Positions 8,405 through 16,689 of a stretch of 63,484 nucleotides of DNA are shown one piece after another (position 1 is the stretch's first letter; every line of letters begins with the position of its first letter). Position numbers and translations under genes: made by a program. The notes under the pieces are model-generated. The model saw only the letters and a list, made by a program, of their open reading frames with translations, was not told the origin of the DNA and ran no database searches. The stretch is from Candidatus Amulumruptor caecigallinarius. GTDB lineage: Bacteria > Bacteroidota > Bacteroidia > Bacteroidales > Muribaculaceae. The stretch lies in NCBI GenBank assembly GCA_023665605.1, contig JAMPDP010000001.1:63131-126614 (forward strand). Reading direction: 5' to 3'.

Positions 8405-9127
8405 TCATCCCTCGCGGCTCACGAGGGTGCCTATCTGCTCGCCGTCAATCACTTTGAGCAGGTTGCCGGGCGTGTCCATGTCAAAGACGTAGATTGGTAG
8501 TCCGTTCTCGCGGCACATGGTGATGGCCGTCAGGTCCATCACTTTCAGACCCCGGCGGAGCACTTCGTCGAAGCTCAGCGAGGTGAACTTGGTGGCCGCG
8601 GGGTCTTTCTCGGGGTCGGCGGTGTAGACGCCGTCTACACGCGTACCCTTGAGCATCACGTCGGCACCAACCTCCACGCCGCGCAGGGCACTGGCAGTGT
8701 CGGTGGTGAAGAAGGGGTTGCCGGTGCCTCCGGCCACTATCGCCACTTCTCCGCGCTCCATAGCCTCAATGGCCTTGCGGTTGGTGTATGGCTCACCCAC
8801 GGGGCTCATGGCTATCGAGGTCATAACCCGTGCGGGCTGCCCGTCAGCCTCCAGAGCGGAGCGCAATGCCAGGGAGTTGATGATGGTGGCGAGCATACCC
8901 ATATGGTCGCCCGTCACGCGATCAAAGCCCTTGGCTGCCCCGGAGAGGCCGCGGAATATGTTGCCGCCCCCTATCACCACCGTCACCTCCACGCCGCGCG
9001 TGGCCACGAGCTGATGAATCTGGGAGGCGTAGTCAGCGAGGCGCTCGGTGTCGATGCCGTAGCCCTGATGCCCCATGAGGCTTTCGCCGCTGAGTTTAAG
9101 TAAGATACGATTGTATTTAGCGGACAT
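8405..9127 (-). CDS. pyrH: UMP kinase
   Basis: A 240-residue amino-acid-kinase-fold enzyme that phosphorylates UMP to UDP in pyrimidine nucleotide synthesis. It starts MSAKYNRILLKLSGESLMG, with the nucleotide-binding loop VVIGGGNIFRG near residue 50, and has GTGNPFFTTDTASALR near residue 135 and MLKGTRVDGVYTADP near 158, all as in bacterial PyrH. It is the first gene of the apparent operon pyrH-frr-parC-DUF3316-S41. Confidence 0.97.
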   Translation of the reverse strand: MSAKYNRILLKLSGESLMGHQGYGIDTERLADYASQIHQLVATRGVEVTVVIGGGNIFRGLSGAAKGFDRVTGDHMGMLATIINSLALRSALEADGQPARVMTSIAMSPVGEPYTNRKAIEAMERGEVAIVAGGTGNPFFTTDTASALRGVEVGADVMLKGTRVDGVYTADPEKDPAATKFTSLSFDEVLRRGLKVMDLTAITMCRENGLPIYVFDMDTPGNLLKVIDGEQIGTLVSREG

Positions 9128-9165
9128 ATACTTGTTATGCTCGGTTAGTGTGCAGTCTGTCTACG

Positions 9166-9173
9166 CAAATATA
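9166..9173 (-). promoter_or_regulatory. -7 box for the pyrH operon
   Basis: On the minus strand TATATTTG fits TAnnTTTG, 38 bases upstream of the pyrH start. No convincing -33 TTTG is seen at the normal distance. The box lies in an AT-rich patch between the divergent pyrH and GIN-domain genes. Confidence 0.55.
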
Positions 9174-9303
9174 ATAATAATTAGCGTTACTGCCATCGCG
9201 CACATATTAATTTTCATCCGTGCTGCAACTTTTCCGCAACTTCGCGCGTCTATACTCTAAACTCATCACCATCCATCACACCACCCATCACACACCATTC
9301 ACA

Positions 9304-10140
9304 ATGAAACGAACCATCATCGCCGGCGCAGCTGTCATGCTGGCTGCAGCATCAACGTTTGCCGCTACCCGCGTGCATCAGATTACAGGTCCGGTCACAT
9401 CTGTCACCGTCAACCGCGGTATCGACGTGGACTACATACCCATGCAGGGTGAGAATAATGTCACCGTAAGCGGCCCTGACAACTTCGTGGCCCTTGTGCA
9501 GGTAAATCAGAAAGGAGGCGCCCTTGAGATTACCCTCAACACCCCGTCGGGACAAAGAGTCAAGCTCCCCAAAGACCTTAGATGCACACTCAAACTCCCG
9601 GCAGTGAGCACCATTAGTGCCACAAGCTCCGGCGACATCCATGTGCGCGGCACATACTCAATCAGCAACCTTGCGGTGAATTCCACAAGTTCGGGCGACA
9701 TTGACTTCGATGAGATTTCATCCACAGCCAACGTCAGTCTAACCTCATCCAGTTCGGGTGACATCAAGGTCAACCGGCTCCGTGCCGCCAATCTCTCGGC
9801 GGTGTCCAATTCGTCCGGCGACATCGAGGTGAAAGCGTCCAACCTGTCAAATGCTTCGCTTAAGGCTTCAAGCTCCGGCGACATCGCGCTCAACAACTCC
9901 AACGTGACCAATGTCATGGCTGATTGCAACTCCTCGGGCGACATCGAACTGAAGAACATCACAGCCAAGTTTCTAATCCTCAGTACTTCAAGCAGCGGCG
10001 AGATTGAGGCATCAGGCGCTGCCACAGCCATCAAGGCTACGGCGTCATCAGGCGGCGTAATAAATCTGGAGAAGCTCTCAGGCAACCTCCAGGAGTCAAA
10101 CGCTTCATCCGGCGGCCGCATCAAGGCCCCCCGCCGATAA
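9304..10140 (+). CDS. GIN (DUF2807) domain-containing exported protein
   Basis: A predicted 278-residue protein. The start was placed at ATG 9304, which gives signal peptide MKRTIIAGAAVMLAAASTFA; the upstream in-frame ATG would bury it. The mature region is a repetitive beta structure in which the motif (N/S)SSGDI recurs about every 20-22 residues (six or seven times) and then gives way to ASSGG. Such head-GIN/DUF2807 proteins form right-handed beta-helix surface or periplasmic proteins in Bacteroidetes; ligand unknown. A terminator-like hairpin follows at 10188. The divergent neighbour is pyrH. Confidence 0.85.
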   Translation: MKRTIIAGAAVMLAAASTFAATRVHQITGPVTSVTVNRGIDVDYIPMQGENNVTVSGPDNFVALVQVNQKGGALEITLNTPSGQRVKLPKDLRCTLKLPAVSTISATSSGDIHVRGTYSISNLAVNSTSSGDIDFDEISSTANVSLTSSSSGDIKVNRLRAANLSAVSNSSGDIEVKASNLSNASLKASSSGDIALNNSNVTNVMADCNSSGDIELKNITAKFLILSTSSSGEIEASGAATAIKATASSGGVINLEKLSGNLQESNASSGGRIKAPRR

Positions 10141-10187
10141 GCCCCGGACAGCCCTGGGTAAAACCCTCGCAGGCTCTCGAGCATCAC

Positions 10188-10227
10188 GCTCCGGCAATAA
10201 TAACGTTGCCGGGGCGTTATATTTTTG
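10188..10227 (+). terminator. rho-independent terminator after the GIN-domain gene
   Basis: Ten-base stem GCTCCGGCAA (10188-10197) / TTGCCGGGGC (10206-10215) with loop TAATAACG, followed by GTTATATTTTTG. The tail also contains TATTTTTG (10220-10227), which fits the -7 consensus but lies only three bases before the next ATG. Confidence 0.75.
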
Positions 10228-10230
10228 TAT

Positions 10231-11457
10231 ATGAAGCTCTATGACCTCAAAGGGGCGTTCAAGGTCTCCTTTCTGGCGCTCTCGGCGGCTATCGTCGTGG
10301 CGTTCCTCTATTATTCGGCCAGTCTGGTGAAGGATGTGGCCGACATGGAGCGCGCACGTATGCAGATATGGGCCAATGCCACGCGTGAGATTGTCAACAT
10401 CGGCAACGCTGACGACGGCAAGAGCTATGAAGGCGACCTGGAGTTTCTGCTCGGCATCATCGAGGACAACCGCACCATCCCGGTGCTCCTCACCGACGAT
10501 GAGGGCAACCTGCTGATGCACCGCAATTTCGAGCTTCCCGACCCCACCGGTCCGCTTGACGGCGTGCAGCTCTCGGAGGTCAACCGTGAGTTCCTCAGCA
10601 GCAAGCTCGAACACTTGCGGCGCACCGACCATGTGATTCACATCTCCATATCGCCGGGGGTGAACCAGCACATCTATTACGAGGACTCGCGGATGCTCCG
10701 AGCTCTCAACCTTTACCCCTACGCCATGGTGGCGGTGGGCATCATCTTCGCTTTCATCCTCTACTTCGCTCTACGTGCCACCAAACGCGCCGAGCAGAAC
10801 AAGGTGTGGGTGGGACTCTCCAAGGAGACCGCCCATCAGCTGGGCACCCCCATATCGTCGCTTATGGCATGGATGCAGCTCCTCGAAGCTCAGGGCGTGG
10901 ACGCCGACACGGTCAGCGAGATGAACAAGGATGTGACGCGCCTGTCGGTGATTGCCTCGCGATTCAGCAAGATCGGTTCGCGGCCAAGCATGGAGTCTGT
11001 TGACCTTAACACTCTCGCCTCACGCGCCGTGGACTATATGCGTCCCCGCATATCCCAGCGCATCTCCCTCTCCATCACCCCGGCGCGGCACCCTCTCCCT
11101 GTGGCTGCCTCTCAGCCCCTGCTTGAATGGGTGCTTGAGAACCTTATCAAAAACGCTGTAGATGCCATGGATGGCTCCGGCTCCATCACTGTGACACTTC
11201 GCCGAGCCCGCGCCATGGCGGTGATTGAGGTGGCTGACACCGGCAAGGGGATGACTCGCAAGCAGCGACGCCGCATCTTCAACCCCGGCTACACCACCAA
11301 GAAGCGTGGCTGGGGGCTCGGACTTACCCTGGCTCGGCGCATCATCACCTCTTACCACGGCGGCAAAATCTTTGTGGCAGCAAGCGAGCCGGGAGTCGGC
11401 ACCACCTTCCGCATTGACCTCCCACTGCTTGCCGACACTCCGGCACACACCTCTTGA
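10231..11457 (+). CDS. membrane sensor histidine kinase, orphan
   Basis: A 408-residue HisKA-type kinase. Membrane segments lie at about residues 10-32 and 162-181, enclosing a ~130-residue periplasmic sensor region with no recognised domain. No clear HAMP is seen. The H-box is SKETAHQLGTPISSLMAW with His202, the N-box LENLIKNAVDAMDG, G1 VADTGKGM, and G2 GWGLGLTLARRI, so all ATPase motifs are intact. No response regulator is adjacent: the next gene is a HAD phosphatase 6 bases downstream. The kinase is therefore an orphan whose partner must be elsewhere. The ATG at 10231 was chosen over a TTG two codons upstream. Confidence 0.9.
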   Translation: MKLYDLKGAFKVSFLALSAAIVVAFLYYSASLVKDVADMERARMQIWANATREIVNIGNADDGKSYEGDLEFLLGIIEDNRTIPVLLTDDEGNLLMHRNFELPDPTGPLDGVQLSEVNREFLSSKLEHLRRTDHVIHISISPGVNQHIYYEDSRMLRALNLYPYAMVAVGIIFAFILYFALRATKRAEQNKVWVGLSKETAHQLGTPISSLMAWMQLLEAQGVDADTVSEMNKDVTRLSVIASRFSKIGSRPSMESVDLNTLASRAVDYMRPRISQRISLSITPARHPLPVAASQPLLEWVLENLIKNAVDAMDGSGSITVTLRRARAMAVIEVADTGKGMTRKQRRRIFNPGYTTKKRGWGLGLTLARRIITSYHGGKIFVAASEPGVGTTFRIDLPLLADTPAHTS

Positions 11458-11463
11458 CAGTAC

Positions 11464-12330
11464 ATGATGACCAGACACCTCTTTGTCACTGACCTCGACG
11501 GCACTCTCCTTGACGCTGACAGCAGCATAAGTCCACGCTCTCGGCGCATACTCAATGAACTGATAGCTCACGGAGTGGCTGTGACAGCCGCCACGGCGCG
11601 CACTCCGGCCACCGTGATGCCGATTTTCGCGGCTGTCACGCCGTCTGACACACCTATGGTAGTGATGACCGGCGCGGCTCTGTGGAACCGACGCACCCGC
11701 TGTTACACTGACCTGCGGCCCTTTGACCGTGAGGCCGCTGCCGGCATCCTTGCCGCCATCCGTGCCTGCGGTGTGGAGCCGCTTGTGTACACCCGGCATC
11801 CCGCTGACCCCGGGATGCTCCATGTGTATTACCGCGACACGGTGAATGACGCTACCCGCTCGTTCGTGCGCGAGCGTCTGGACTCTGACATGAAAGCATT
11901 TCATCTCAACGAACAGCCTCCCGTTGACTCCGACACGCTCCTGTTCTACGCCAACGGCCCTGTGGAACAGGTTTTTGCCGCTGCAGATGCTCTCCGCTCC
12001 CTCGGCGGTTGCTCGGTGTCGGCGTTCACCGACATATTCGGCCCCGAGACCGGCATCCTGGAGGTGTTTGCGCCGGGCGTTGACAAGGCTTCGGCCATAC
12101 TCCGCCTCAAGGAGCATCTGGGTGCCACGCATCTCACGGTGTACGGCGACAACCTCAACGACATACCCATGATGGCTGTAGCCGATGATGCCGTGGCCGT
12201 GGCCAACGCGCTCCCCGAGGTGAAGGCTGCCGCCAACCGTGTGATAGGCTATAACACCGCTGATGCTGTGGCTCTCGACATTGCCGCCCGTTTCCCCGAC
12301 ATCATCACCCCGGATTTGCTGAAAAAATAG
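11464..12330 (+). CDS. Cof-type HAD-IIB family phosphatase
   Basis: A 288-residue haloacid dehalogenase-fold hydrolase. Motif I is FVTDLDGTLLD (residues 6-16, nucleophile Asp), motif II is in VTAATARTPATV and motif III/IV in VYGDNLNDIPMMAVADDAVAVANA. A large C2B cap between residues ~85 and ~190 places it in the Cof group, which dephosphorylates sugar phosphates and cofactors such as FMN or pyridoxal phosphate; the substrate is not predictable. It follows the histidine kinase by 6 bases and precedes rfbC. The second codon is also ATG, so the start could be 3 bases later. Confidence 0.92.
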   Translation: MMTRHLFVTDLDGTLLDADSSISPRSRRILNELIAHGVAVTAATARTPATVMPIFAAVTPSDTPMVVMTGAALWNRRTRCYTDLRPFDREAAAGILAAIRACGVEPLVYTRHPADPGMLHVYYRDTVNDATRSFVRERLDSDMKAFHLNEQPPVDSDTLLFYANGPVEQVFAAADALRSLGGCSVSAFTDIFGPETGILEVFAPGVDKASAILRLKEHLGATHLTVYGDNLNDIPMMAVADDAVAVANALPEVKAAANRVIGYNTADAVALDIAARFPDIITPDLLKK

Positions 12331-12331
12331 C

Positions 12332-12339
12332 TAACTTTG
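12332..12339 (+). promoter_or_regulatory. -7 box immediately before rfbC
   Basis: TAACTTTG lies only eight bases before the rfbC ATG at 12348. If used, the transcript would start at or within a few bases of the start codon, so it would be nearly leaderless. TTTG at 12315-12318 is closer than the usual 19-21 bases. Confidence 0.5.
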
Positions 12340-12347
12340 CCCTCGCT

Positions 12348-12893
12348 ATGAAATTTACAGAAACCGACATCAAGGGGGTCTGGATCATTGACCCCGTGCG
12401 CTTCGGCGATGCCCGCGGCTACTTCATGGAGTCATTCAAGCTCGATGAGTTTCGCGCTCATGTGGGTGACATTACCTTCGTGCAGGACAACGAGTCGATG
12501 TCCACACGTGGCGTGCTCCGCGGACTCCACTTCCAGAAGGGTGAGTTCAGCCAGGCCAAGCTCGTGCGCGTGAGCCGTGGTGCCGTCATTGACGTGGCCG
12601 TGGATCTCCGCGGCGGCTCTCCCACCTTCGGCAAGTACGTGGCCGTGGAGCTCAGTCAGGAGAATGCACGCCAGCTCTTCATCCCGCGTGGCATGGCTCA
12701 CGGCTTCATCGTCCTCAGTGATGAGGCTCAGTTCCAGTACAAGGTGGATAACGTGTATGCCCCTCAGGCTGAGGCCACTCTCCGCTTTGATGACGAGACT
12801 GTGGGCGTGAACTGGCCCGTGCCGCGTGAGCAGATGCTTCTCTCGCCCAAGGATCTCAAGGGTCTGTCGCTCGGCGAGATTACCCCCTTCTGA
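12348..12893 (+). CDS. rfbC: dTDP-4-dehydrorhamnose 3,5-epimerase
   Basis: A 181-residue cupin-fold enzyme of dTDP-L-rhamnose synthesis, isomerising dTDP-4-keto-6-deoxyglucose. It has the opening IKGVWIIDPVRFGDARGYF, the catalytic His region RGVLRGLHFQ near residue 58, RGAVIDVAVDLRGGSPTFG, and FIPRGMAHGF with the second conserved His. RfbA, RfbB and RfbD are not in this window. It sits 17 bases after the HAD gene and 31 bases before rpoN. Confidence 0.96.
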   Translation: MKFTETDIKGVWIIDPVRFGDARGYFMESFKLDEFRAHVGDITFVQDNESMSTRGVLRGLHFQKGEFSQAKLVRVSRGAVIDVAVDLRGGSPTFGKYVAVELSQENARQLFIPRGMAHGFIVLSDEAQFQYKVDNVYAPQAEATLRFDDETVGVNWPVPREQMLLSPKDLKGLSLGEITPF

Positions 12894-12924
12894 ACATCCC
12901 GAACTATTCCATTCTCCCTCTCCG

Positions 12925-14313
12925 ATGCCCGGTAGCACGCAACACAGACAGCGTCTTGACCAGGTGCAGCGGCAGGCTCTGCGTCTGTCGCCGCTGCAGT
13001 TGCGCTTCAGCCGCATCCTTGAGATGAGTGCCCCGGAGCTTGAGGAGGAGGTGGCTGCCGCTGTCGATGAAAACCCGGCGCTCGAAGTGACAACGCCCCC
13101 TACGGAGCCTGCCGCGCTTCTGCCACCGCCGTCGCCGATGCGCAGCTCCTCATATTCACCTGATGACGAGAAGTGGGAACCTCAGCAGGCTGCCGAGGCC
13201 CCCACGCTCGCTGAGTATCTGGAGGGGCAGCTTGCCGGGCTCTCGCTTCCCGACTCTGACCGTGACATTGCCGCCGTCATAATCGGCAATATTGATGATA
13301 ACGGCTATCTCACCCGGTCACCGGCACTGATTGCCACGGACATGAGCGTGGAGGGTGGAGACGTGGGGCCGGCTGATGTGGAGCGTGTGCTTGGTGTGAT
13401 TCGCACTCTCGACCCTCCCGGGGTTGGGGCAGCTGACCTCCGCGAGTGCCTGCTGTTGCAGCTCCGGCGTCTGCCGGCTCGTGATGACGATGCAGTGCGC
13501 CATGCCACGGATATTCTGGAACACCACTATGACAAGCTCTCGCGCATGCAGCTCCGTCCGTTAGCCAAGGCTACCGGGCTGAGCGATGAGCAGCTTACCG
13601 AGGCATTGCAGGCCATCCGTTCTCTCAACCCCAAGCCCGGAGCCTCAGTGAGACCACCCGGAGCCGGGGAGGCTGCCAACACCATTGTCCCTGACTTTAT
13701 AGTGGAGCGTGGCGACGACCGGCGGCTGTTGGTCACTGTGCCCTCACGTCTCCCTGGGCTCACGCTGTCTGAATCGTTTGACATCACAGATGCACCCACA
13801 CTCTCGCCGCGACAACGCGAGGCGGCGCGCATGGCCGCTCCTTACCGCGAGGAGGCACTCACGCTGATGCGCGCCATCGAGATGCGTCACACCACCATGA
13901 TGCGCGTCATGCAGGCCATCGTCAGGCTTCAGGCTGACTTTTTTGCCTCCTATGACACTGACTCGTTGCGGCCCATGCTGTTGAAAGATGTAGCAGCGGT
14001 CACGGGCTATGATCTCAGCACCGTGTCGCGAGCCACCTCCGGCAAGTATGTGGCAACCGACGGAGGAGTATTCCCCCTGCGTATGTTCTTTAATGACAGG
14101 GCAGTGGAGGCCGCCCAGTCCGATGCCACGGCCCGCGAGGTGATGGCCGCGCTGCAGGCCATCATTGATGCCGAAGACTCCCGCCATCCCCTCAGTGATG
14201 ATGCCATAGCTGATGCCCTCGCCTCAAAGGGCTTCCCTGTGGCCCGGCGCACCGTCACCAAGTACCGCGAGCGCCTCTCCATCCCCACGTCCCGCCTCCG
14301 CCGACGCCTCTGA
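12925..14313 (+). CDS. rpoN: RNA polymerase sigma-54 factor
   Basis: A predicted 462-residue sigma-54, which directs RNA polymerase to -24/-12 promoters and needs an AAA+ activator. The start at 12925 (MPGSTQHRQRLDQVQRQ) gives the standard glutamine-rich region I; an in-frame ATG at 12826 lies inside rfbC. The core-binding domain covers about 95-290, and the HTH about 330-370. The RpoN box, ARRTVTKYRE, lies near residues 440-449. The protein is short of nothing essential. No clear sigma-54 activator or -24/-12 site was recognised in the window. Confidence 0.94.
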   Translation: MPGSTQHRQRLDQVQRQALRLSPLQLRFSRILEMSAPELEEEVAAAVDENPALEVTTPPTEPAALLPPPSPMRSSSYSPDDEKWEPQQAAEAPTLAEYLEGQLAGLSLPDSDRDIAAVIIGNIDDNGYLTRSPALIATDMSVEGGDVGPADVERVLGVIRTLDPPGVGAADLRECLLLQLRRLPARDDDAVRHATDILEHHYDKLSRMQLRPLAKATGLSDEQLTEALQAIRSLNPKPGASVRPPGAGEAANTIVPDFIVERGDDRRLLVTVPSRLPGLTLSESFDITDAPTLSPRQREAARMAAPYREEALTLMRAIEMRHTTMMRVMQAIVRLQADFFASYDTDSLRPMLLKDVAAVTGYDLSTVSRATSGKYVATDGGVFPLRMFFNDRAVEAAQSDATAREVMAALQAIIDAEDSRHPLSDDAIADALASKGFPVARRTVTKYRERLSIPTSRLRRRL

Positions 14314-14380
14314 CAGCCGCACCGCCAACCTATCCACAGACGTTGTATCCTCTCGGCCACACAAGTGCCTGCAAATTCCT

Positions 14381-14412
14381 TTTGTGTGTTTAGCGCAAAG
14401 TTATTAACTTTG
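14381..14412 (+). promoter_or_regulatory. promoter of the exopolysaccharide operon
   Basis: TTTG (14381-14384), 20 bases, TAACTTTG (14405-14412): a full match to the Bacteroidetes primary promoter. It leaves a ~145-base leader before the WecA-like gene at 14565. Confidence 0.8.
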
Positions 14413-14564
14413 TGCCTTGAATACACTTATACCGGTTTTTCTCAACATCACCTCCCCCCGATAAGCCAATCGTGATGTAGCGCCGCCTTTACACACCATT
14501 TTCTTCACATTATACAGCCGAGTCACCCACCTGCAAGCTCTGTTGCATCTCTCCTACCGTTCAC

Positions 14565-15737
14565 ATGGATCCCAACATCCTCTGTCTGACAGCCGCTTTG
14601 ATTATCAGCATGGCCCTCACAGGTGTGCTGATTCCGAAGATTTTGCTGATTTCGTTCCGCAAAAACCTGTTTGACGTCCCCGATGCGCGCAAAATCCACA
14701 AGATGCCTGTGCCGCGTCTCGGAGGCATTGCTTTCATGCCTTCCATCTTCTTCACCATTGCGGCTCTGATAGGCATCAACCGGCTCATGTTGTCATCGTT
14801 TCATGTGCCTTACTTCATGTTCAGCCCCGTCAACATATGCTTCGGCATGTGTGCGGTGATGGTAGTGTATCTCGTCGGGATTGCTGATGACCTTATCGGC
14901 GTGAAGTATCGCGCCAAGTTCGTGGCTCAGGTGATAGCGGCTCTCTTCGTGGTGTCTACCGGCACATGGATTCACAACCTTGACGGCTTCTTGGGGCTCT
15001 ATCAGCTCTCACCTTCAGCCGGCATCCCGCTGAGTGTCGTGGTGATTGTGTTCATTATGAACGCCATAAACCTCATTGACGGCATCGACGGCCTCGCCTC
15101 GGGTCTCTCGGCCATAGCCTTTCTGCTCTTCGCGGCGGTGTTCTACATCATGGGGCAGATTGTCTACGCCCTGGTGTGCGCTTCGGCTCTGGGCACCCTC
15201 ATCCCGTTCTATTATTATAATGTGTTCGGCGATGCCCGCGTGAGCAAGAAAATCTTTATGGGTGACACCGGTTCACTTACCGTGGGTCTGATAGTCAGCT
15301 TCATGGCTCTGCAGCTGTGCAACTCCACGCTCCCCTCGCTTTGGTCCTCTGACTCATTCGCCATAGCTTTCGCTCCGCTGATTGTGCCCTGCTTCGACGT
15401 GGTGCGCGTGTTCGGCAACCGTATCATGCGTCACCGCAACCCCTTCAGCCCCGACAAGACCCATATCCATCACAAGCTGATGGCCTGCGGCCTGCCGCAG
15501 CGGTCGGCCATGATTATAATCCTGCTGATCTCCGCAGCACTGACCGCCGTTAACATCATCCTCGCCCCCGGACTCAACATCACATGGCTCGTGGCCGTTG
15601 ACCTCGCATTGGTGCTCGGCATCAACCAGGTGCTCAACGCAATAGCCGTGCGCCGCAACACCACTCCCGACCCCTCCTCCGTCTCTCCGGCCCGCCAACT
15701 CCGATGGTGGCGCATGTCACGCCGCTCCATCCTCTGA
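14565..15737 (+). CDS. WecA-like undecaprenyl-phosphate sugar-1-phosphate transferase
   Basis: A 390-residue polytopic membrane enzyme of the MraY/WecA (PNPT) superfamily that starts glycan assembly by moving HexNAc-1-phosphate from a UDP-sugar to undecaprenyl phosphate. It has DDLIGVKYRAK (Mg-binding Asp pair) near residue 109, NAINLIDGIDGLASGLS near residue 166, and the C-terminal cytoplasmic HIHHKLMACGL motif typical of WecA rather than MraY. About ten hydrophobic segments are visible. As first gene before Wza and Wzc it is the likely initiator of the encoded exopolysaccharide or of O-antigen/ECA-like glycan. Confidence 0.92.
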   Translation: MDPNILCLTAALIISMALTGVLIPKILLISFRKNLFDVPDARKIHKMPVPRLGGIAFMPSIFFTIAALIGINRLMLSSFHVPYFMFSPVNICFGMCAVMVVYLVGIADDLIGVKYRAKFVAQVIAALFVVSTGTWIHNLDGFLGLYQLSPSAGIPLSVVVIVFIMNAINLIDGIDGLASGLSAIAFLLFAAVFYIMGQIVYALVCASALGTLIPFYYYNVFGDARVSKKIFMGDTGSLTVGLIVSFMALQLCNSTLPSLWSSDSFAIAFAPLIVPCFDVVRVFGNRIMRHRNPFSPDKTHIHHKLMACGLPQRSAMIIILLISAALTAVNIILAPGLNITWLVAVDLALVLGINQVLNAIAVRRNTTPDPSSVSPARQLRWWRMSRRSIL

Positions 15738-15826
15738 TGTCACTCCGTCGGTCACATCCGTTTTCATAATCGCTTACGTCAATTTCAGTTACTGCATATA
15801 ACCCCGTCACTTATCACAGCGCTCAA

Positions 15827-16642
15827 ATGACTCTCAGAAAGTCTCTATCACGATACATTGCCGTAGTGGCTGTCGCTGCCGCTCTGGCATCATGCCACTC
15901 CCGCGAGAACGTGCTCTACCTCCAGGACCTTCAGGTTGACGTGCCCGAAGTGGCTGCCAATCCCACACTGCTCAAGGTGGAGCCGGGCGACAAGATTACC
16001 ATTTCAGTCTCCTCGTCTGACCCTCAGCTCGCCTCTGTCTTTAATCTGGTGAGCGTGGCCCGCGCAGGGCGCGGTGGTTCCGGCGGCGGCGGAGCTCAGA
16101 ACGGTACCACCGCGACTCTCTACACTGTTAGCTCCGAGGGCAACATTGATTTCCCCATACTTGGCCAGCTCCATGTGGCAGGCCTCACCCGCCAGCAGAT
16201 TACCGAGCTCATCAAGGAGAAGCTCATCGCCGGCAAGTATGTGCTTGACCCCGTGGTGACTGTGGAGTACGCCAACCTCCATTATATCACCATCGGCGAC
16301 ATCGGCACACAGGTCAACTACATAGACGATGACCGACTTACCCTTATCGAAGCAATAGCCATGGCCGGTGACCTCAACATCACAGGCGAGCGTGAAATCT
16401 ATGTGATACGTACCGAGGATGGCATCCGCAACACCATGCGCGTTGACCTCCGCAGCAAGGACCTCTTCAACTCCCCGGCTTACTACATCAAGCAAAACGA
16501 CATCATCTACGTTGTGCCCAACACCACCAAGACTTCCCAGTCCACCATCAATGAGCATACATACCGCTCATGGGGCTTCTGGACCGGCCTGTTTGGTCTG
16601 GCCACGTCAATATCCGCTTTCGTAATAGCGATAACCAACTGA
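15827..16642 (+). CDS. polysaccharide export lipoprotein (Wza family)
   Basis: A 271-residue outer-membrane export protein. The signal peptide ends ALASC with Cys23 as lipidation site. Residues ~48-145 form the poly_export domain (KVEPGDKITISVSSSDP), followed by SLBB-like repeats (NLHYITIGDIGTQVNYI). The C-terminus is a hydrophobic helix (GLATSISAFVIAITN) that could cross the outer membrane as in Wza. A glycine-rich loop (GRGGSGGGGAQNG) interrupts the export domain. It is followed by the Wzc-like kinase, its usual partner, 47 bases downstream. Confidence 0.93.
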   Translation: MTLRKSLSRYIAVVAVAAALASCHSRENVLYLQDLQVDVPEVAANPTLLKVEPGDKITISVSSSDPQLASVFNLVSVARAGRGGSGGGGAQNGTTATLYTVSSEGNIDFPILGQLHVAGLTRQQITELIKEKLIAGKYVLDPVVTVEYANLHYITIGDIGTQVNYIDDDRLTLIEAIAMAGDLNITGEREIYVIRTEDGIRNTMRVDLRSKDLFNSPAYYIKQNDIIYVVPNTTKTSQSTINEHTYRSWGFWTGLFGLATSISAFVIAITN

Positions 16643-16689
16643 TTACAACAAGCTCTTAACACTCAACGGCTTTTCAATAACCCCACTCT

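Noticed and set aside
10220-10227. TATTTTTG as the promoter of the histidine kinase at 10231
   Set aside because: It overlaps the terminator tail and lies three bases before the ATG, so transcription would start inside the gene.
11464-14313. A sigma-54 regulon in the window because rpoN is present
   Set aside because: I saw no clear GG-N10-GC sites with matching AAA+ activators.
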